From Candidatus Woesearchaeota archaeon (GTDB lineage Archaea > Nanobdellota > Nanobdellia > SCGC-AAA011-G17 > GW2011-AR20), in NCBI GenBank assembly GCA_018302725.1, contig JAGVZJ010000038.1, positions 1 to 7,598 on the forward strand: 7,598 nt of DNA, given 5' to 3'. The first letter of the stretch is position 1; every line of letters starts with the position of its first letter. The notes below the pieces were generated by a model. The model was not told where the DNA came from, did not search any database, and was given only the letters and a program-made list of their open reading frames with translations. The translations under genes were made by a program, and so were the position numbers. This document shows, piece after piece, positions 5,081-7,598 of the stretch.

Positions 5081-5466
5081 AACCAGTTTCTTCTCTCCTC
5101 TGGAAAGTAAAATTGCAACTGCTGCTTTTTAGCTGATAACTTCTGCTCTCTTCTATCTCTTTTCCTTTCTAAATCTTCAAGTTTTGCCAGCATGGCAACA
5201 ATATCTTCTCTATTCCTTCGTAATCCGCTTTCCCCCTCAACAACTATCACATTCGGGCTTTCATTTACATTCAACCCGCATTTTTTATGTTTATCTCTAT
5301 CAAACAATAATGTCAGATGCTTCCCCCAGTTGCAAACCCTATAGTCATGCCTAACTCCTGGAGCACCATTAATCTCCAGATAGAACGGGCAGCTCTCACA
5401 ATTAAGAGTAACAGCTTTTGATAAACCATCATATTTACTTAAATGTCCCCATCTGTCTAGATCCAT
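5077..5466 (-). CDS. Hypothetical four-cysteine protein with coiled-coil tail
   Basis: A 129-residue soluble protein I do not recognise. The first half has four cysteines, Cys23 and Cys26 as C-E-S-C, Cys45 and Cys63, with nearby His40, His50 and His60, so a zinc or iron-sulfur site is plausible. The C-E-S-C-P-F-Y-L-E-I and R-V-C-N-W-G-K segments look conserved, with aromatic and charged residues around each cysteine. Residues about 85-115 are very rich in Lys, Arg, Glu, Leu and Gln with heptad-like leucines and should form a coiled coil; the end (Y-F-P-E-E-R-R-N-W-F) is short and aromatic. It starts 30 nt after the AlaRS stop but has its own TATA box about 25 nt before its ATG. Candidate nucleic-acid-binding or redox protein, with no function claimed. 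Confidence 0.65.
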   Translation of the reverse strand: MDLDRWGHLSKYDGLSKAVTLNCESCPFYLEINGAPGVRHDYRVCNWGKHLTLLFDRDKHKKCGLNVNESPNVIVVEGESGLRRNREDIVAMLAKLEDLERKRDRREQKLSAKKQQLQFYFPEERRNWF

Positions 5467-5487
5467 AATGTAAGAGTACCAGAAAGA

Positions 5488-5495
5488 TTATTAAA
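5488..5495 (-). promoter_or_regulatory. TATA-like box for the four-cysteine protein gene
   Basis: TTTAATAA on the minus strand, centred about 25.5 nt before the ATG at 5466 and abutting the AlaRS stop codon (5496-5498). The fit to consensus is moderate, the spacing is as for the other genes here. Confidence 0.45.
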
Positions 5496-7235
5496 CTATT
5501 CCAAACCAGCTTTAATTCTTCTTATTCCTGCAGCTACACCCTCTTCTTTTAAAATTTTAAACTTTCCCAACTCAGAGGTATTCTCAACATGAGGACCAGT
5601 ACAAAATTCCTTAGAGAAATTTCCTATAGAATAAACCCTTACAGTATCTGGATATTTCTGGTCAAAAAAATGCAATGCTCCGCTTTTTTTGGCTTTTTCA
5701 AAAGGCATTTCTTCATAGCTAACTTCCACTTGATTTCTAATCTGCTCATTTACAATGTCTTCAACTCTTTTCAGCTCTTCTCCGCTCATCTTCCCATTAT
5801 GTGTGAAATCAAACCTCAGCCTTTCAGGAGTTATATTTGAACCTTTCTGTTGCACATGTCCTCCCAAGACAGTTCTCAATGCTTGGTGTAATAAATGGGT
5901 CGTAGTATGCAACCTTCTTGTATCATGAGATTGGTCTGCCAACCCTGAAGCAAATCTTTTTGTACTGGAACTCCTGCTTAAGTCCTGATGTTTTTTTAAT
6001 TCCTCGTTAAATTCTTCTTCATTAACTTTTAATCTATTCTCTTTAGCTAAATCAATTGTTATTTCTACAGGAAATCCAAAGCTCTGATATAAATCAAAAG
6101 CAACTTTTCCCGGGAGTTCTTTCTTAAACTCTTTGATCTTTTTCTCAAAGACTTTTATTCCTTTTTCAAGGGTTAGTTTAAATCTCTCTTCCTCTTTATG
6201 CATCTCATCCATAATAAAGGTTTCATTAGCTTTAAGCTCAGGATATATTCTACAATAATGCTCAACAACAACTTCTGCTATGCTGGACAGAGAAGTTTCT
6301 ATTCCTACTTTCTGAGCATGGATATATGCTCTTCTTATCAGTTTTCTCAATACATAACCTTGTTCAACATTGCTTGGCATTACCCTCTCTGCCATAATAA
6401 AAGTGGAAGCTCTGACATGATCGGCAATAATTCTCTCAGAACATTTATTCTCTTCTTTAGCCAGCATTCTTATCCTCTTCATTATTGGCTCAAACAAATC
6501 AGTCTCATAAACAGAATTTTTTCCTTGTAAGACTGCAATAGTTCTCTCCACCCCCATTCCTGTATCTACATTTTTTTGTTTTAACTGCTCAAAACTGCCA
6601 TCCTCCCTTTTATTATACTGCATAAACACGTCATTCCATATTTCCAAAAACTTGTTGCAATTAGAAGGATCTTGCCCTCTTTTTGGTTTTTCCTCTGAAT
6701 TCCAGTAGAACATTTCAGAATCTGGCCCGCAAGGTCCGGTTTTTCCTGCAGGTCCCCACCAGTTATCTTTTTTTCCTAAAAAGAAAATATGATTTTCAGG
6801 AACTCCTAACCTTCTCCATATCCTAGCAGCTTCTTCATCTTTTGGAGCATCTTCATCACCTTCAAAGCAGGTCACATATATTTTTTCTTTAGGAATTTTC
6901 AAAACTTCTGTTAAAAATTCATAAGACCATTTCAAAGCATCTCCTTTAAAGTAATCTCCCAAGCTCCAATTCCCAAGCATCTGGAAGAATGTTAAATGGC
7001 TCTCATCTCCAACTTCTGAGATATCTGTTGTTCTTATGCACTTCTGCACATTTGCTATCCTCTTCCCTTTTGGATGAGGCTCCCCAAGTAAAAAAGGTAC
7101 TAAAGGATGCATTCCTGCAGTTGTAAACAAAACAGTAGGGTCATTTTCAGGGATTAATGGAGAACTAGGAATAATGGCATGTCCCTTAGCTTCAAAAAAA
7201 GATAAATACCCATTAATCAGTTCCGTTGATTTCAT
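5496..7235 (-). CDS. alaS: Alanyl-tRNA synthetase, short CPR-like form
   Basis: This enzyme charges tRNA-Ala and edits mischarged tRNA. The class II catalytic core is complete: E-N-D-P-T-V-L-F-T-T-A-G-M (30-42), R-T-T-D-I-x-E-V-G (68-76), F-F-Q-M-L-G-N-W-S-L-G-D-Y-F (83-96), G-P-C-G-P-D-S-E (167-174), N-V-D-T-G-M-G-V-E-R (222-231) and the tRNA-recognition helices with Y-V-L-R-K-L-I-R-R-A (294-303). The editing domain follows with H-T-T-T-H (443-447) and C-T-G-P-H (545-549), the zinc ligands. At 579 residues it is about 300 shorter than E. coli AlaRS: the beta-barrel between core and editing domain and the C-Ala/DHHA1 part are absent, and the gene ends naturally with a TAG after R-R-I-K-A-G-L-E. 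This layout is one I know from CPR bacteria and some DPANN archaea. TATA box 26-27 nt upstream. Confidence 0.93.
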   Translation of the reverse strand: MKSTELINGYLSFFEAKGHAIIPSSPLIPENDPTVLFTTAGMHPLVPFLLGEPHPKGKRIANVQKCIRTTDISEVGDESHLTFFQMLGNWSLGDYFKGDALKWSYEFLTEVLKIPKEKIYVTCFEGDEDAPKDEEAARIWRRLGVPENHIFFLGKKDNWWGPAGKTGPCGPDSEMFYWNSEEKPKRGQDPSNCNKFLEIWNDVFMQYNKREDGSFEQLKQKNVDTGMGVERTIAVLQGKNSVYETDLFEPIMKRIRMLAKEENKCSERIIADHVRASTFIMAERVMPSNVEQGYVLRKLIRRAYIHAQKVGIETSLSSIAEVVVEHYCRIYPELKANETFIMDEMHKEEERFKLTLEKGIKVFEKKIKEFKKELPGKVAFDLYQSFGFPVEITIDLAKENRLKVNEEEFNEELKKHQDLSRSSSTKRFASGLADQSHDTRRLHTTTHLLHQALRTVLGGHVQQKGSNITPERLRFDFTHNGKMSGEELKRVEDIVNEQIRNQVEVSYEEMPFEKAKKSGALHFFDQKYPDTVRVYSIGNFSKEFCTGPHVENTSELGKFKILKEEGVAAGIRRIKAGLE

Positions 7236-7257
7236 AATCTAGAAAAACCAACTAATC

Positions 7258-7265
7258 TTTAAATA
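7258..7265 (-). promoter_or_regulatory. TATA box for alaS
   Basis: TATTTAAA on the minus strand, centred 26-27 nt before the alaS ATG at 7235. The TAA stop of the upstream gene (7259-7261) is part of the box, so coding end and promoter overlap. Confidence 0.5.
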
Positions 7266-7598
7266 GATTGTGGAGGCTCTTCAGGAGGTTCAGGAGGCTT
7301 TACTCTAACATCCTTTAGATAATAGCTAACAGTTTGTTGGCCGCACACAAAAAGAATGCCATCCGGATCCCTCATACCTCCCATACATCTGTGCATATAG
7401 GTCTTCCCTAACTCAAGCTGCATTGGTCCACCATGGCATCTAGTCAGTAAAGTTTCTTGAAACCTCTCCTTCCTATTTAAATGCTCTCTCCCTAGTTCTC
7501 TTATCCTATCCATCACTTCAGGCCCAACGTCCATTCCATTCCTACCCATCACTCTACGAAGTCTTTCTATAGAGGCATAACAGACCTTGCATGCTCTA
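7259..7598 (-). CDS. Hypothetical cysteine-containing protein, 5' part outside window
   Basis: The frame is open from a TAA at 7259-7261 to the right edge, about 113 codons. A GTG at 7552 or ATG at 7549 could start a protein of 96-97 residues, but the reading frame continues upstream with A-C-K-V-C-Y-A-S-I-E-R-L, a C-x-x-C that looks coding, and no TATA box sits at the usual distance from those codons; I therefore treat the gene as running off the window. Further cysteines lie in T-R-C-H-G-G-P, H-R-C-M-G-G-M and L-F-V-C-G-Q-Q, giving a C-x2-C plus three cysteines, compatible with metal binding. The C-terminus is a proline/glutamate-rich tail (P-P-E-P-P-E-E-P-P). I do not recognise the family. 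Its stop codon lies inside the AlaRS TATA box. Confidence 0.6.
   Translation of the reverse strand, partial: RACKVCYASIERLRRVMGRNGMDVGPEVMDRIRELGREHLNRKERFQETLLTRCHGGPMQLELGKTYMHRCMGGMRDPDGILFVCGQQTVSYYLKDVRVKPPEPPEEPPQSI

Noticed and set aside
5589..5840. Plus-strand open frame within alaS
   Set aside because: Lies antisense to the conserved editing domain of AlaRS.
6198..6530. Plus-strand open frame within alaS
   Set aside because: Lies antisense to the AlaRS tRNA-recognition region; no family resemblance.
1..7598. CRISPR arrays, tRNA genes, insertion sequences or a defence/phage system
   Set aside because: No spaced direct repeats, cloverleaf-like stretches, transposase motifs or terminal inverted repeats were seen; gaps between genes are all below 80 nt.

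Overview
The window reads as AT-rich archaeal DNA, most likely from a small-genome DPANN-type lineage (Woesearchaeota/Pacearchaeota-like). This is inferred from gene content and promoter layout, not from a marker tree. Pointers are a Dph6-type diphthamide ligase, a SpoIIM-family membrane protein and a DUF4346 protein typical of archaea. In addition, at least seven genes carry a TATA-like box centred about 25-28 nt upstream of the start codon, which implies leaderless transcripts. The alanyl-tRNA synthetase is a shortened bacterial/CPR-like form. The window is densely coding: the largest gap is the 77-nt divergent promoter at 3779-3855, and no stretch above 300 nt lacks a gene. No tRNA, rRNA, CRISPR array or insertion sequence was seen.

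Region 1 (1-1312, + strand) is a RimB/RimK-type pair. The 3' end of a retropepsin-like protease gene overlaps by ATGA a rimK-type ATP-grasp ligase gene. The rimK gene is broken: near 668/669 about 18 codons, including the ATP-binding lysine/glycine loop, are missing, and the frame shifts by -1. Its 3' end encodes an AbrB/SpoVT-like tail.

Region 2 (1320-2589, - strand) is a tight three-gene operon: a Dph6-like ATP pyrophosphatase, an 80-residue DUF3977-like protein and a class I glutamine amidotransferase, joined by ATGA and TAATG overlaps. A glutaminase co-transcribed with an ammonia-using ligase suggests glutamine-fed amidation. Both enzymes look shorter than usual for their families.

Region 3 (2639-3778, - strand) has a four-helix VKOR-type disulfide oxidoreductase followed by a HAD phosphatase with its own promoter. 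Region 4 (3856-5080, + strand) has a stand-alone DUF4346 protein and a SpoIIM-like multi-pass membrane protein, each with its own TATA box. Region 5 (5077-7598, - strand) has a partial Cys-containing protein at the right edge, a short AlaRS, and a four-cysteine protein with a coiled-coil tail. The last converges on spoIIM with stop codons sharing one CTAG palindrome.
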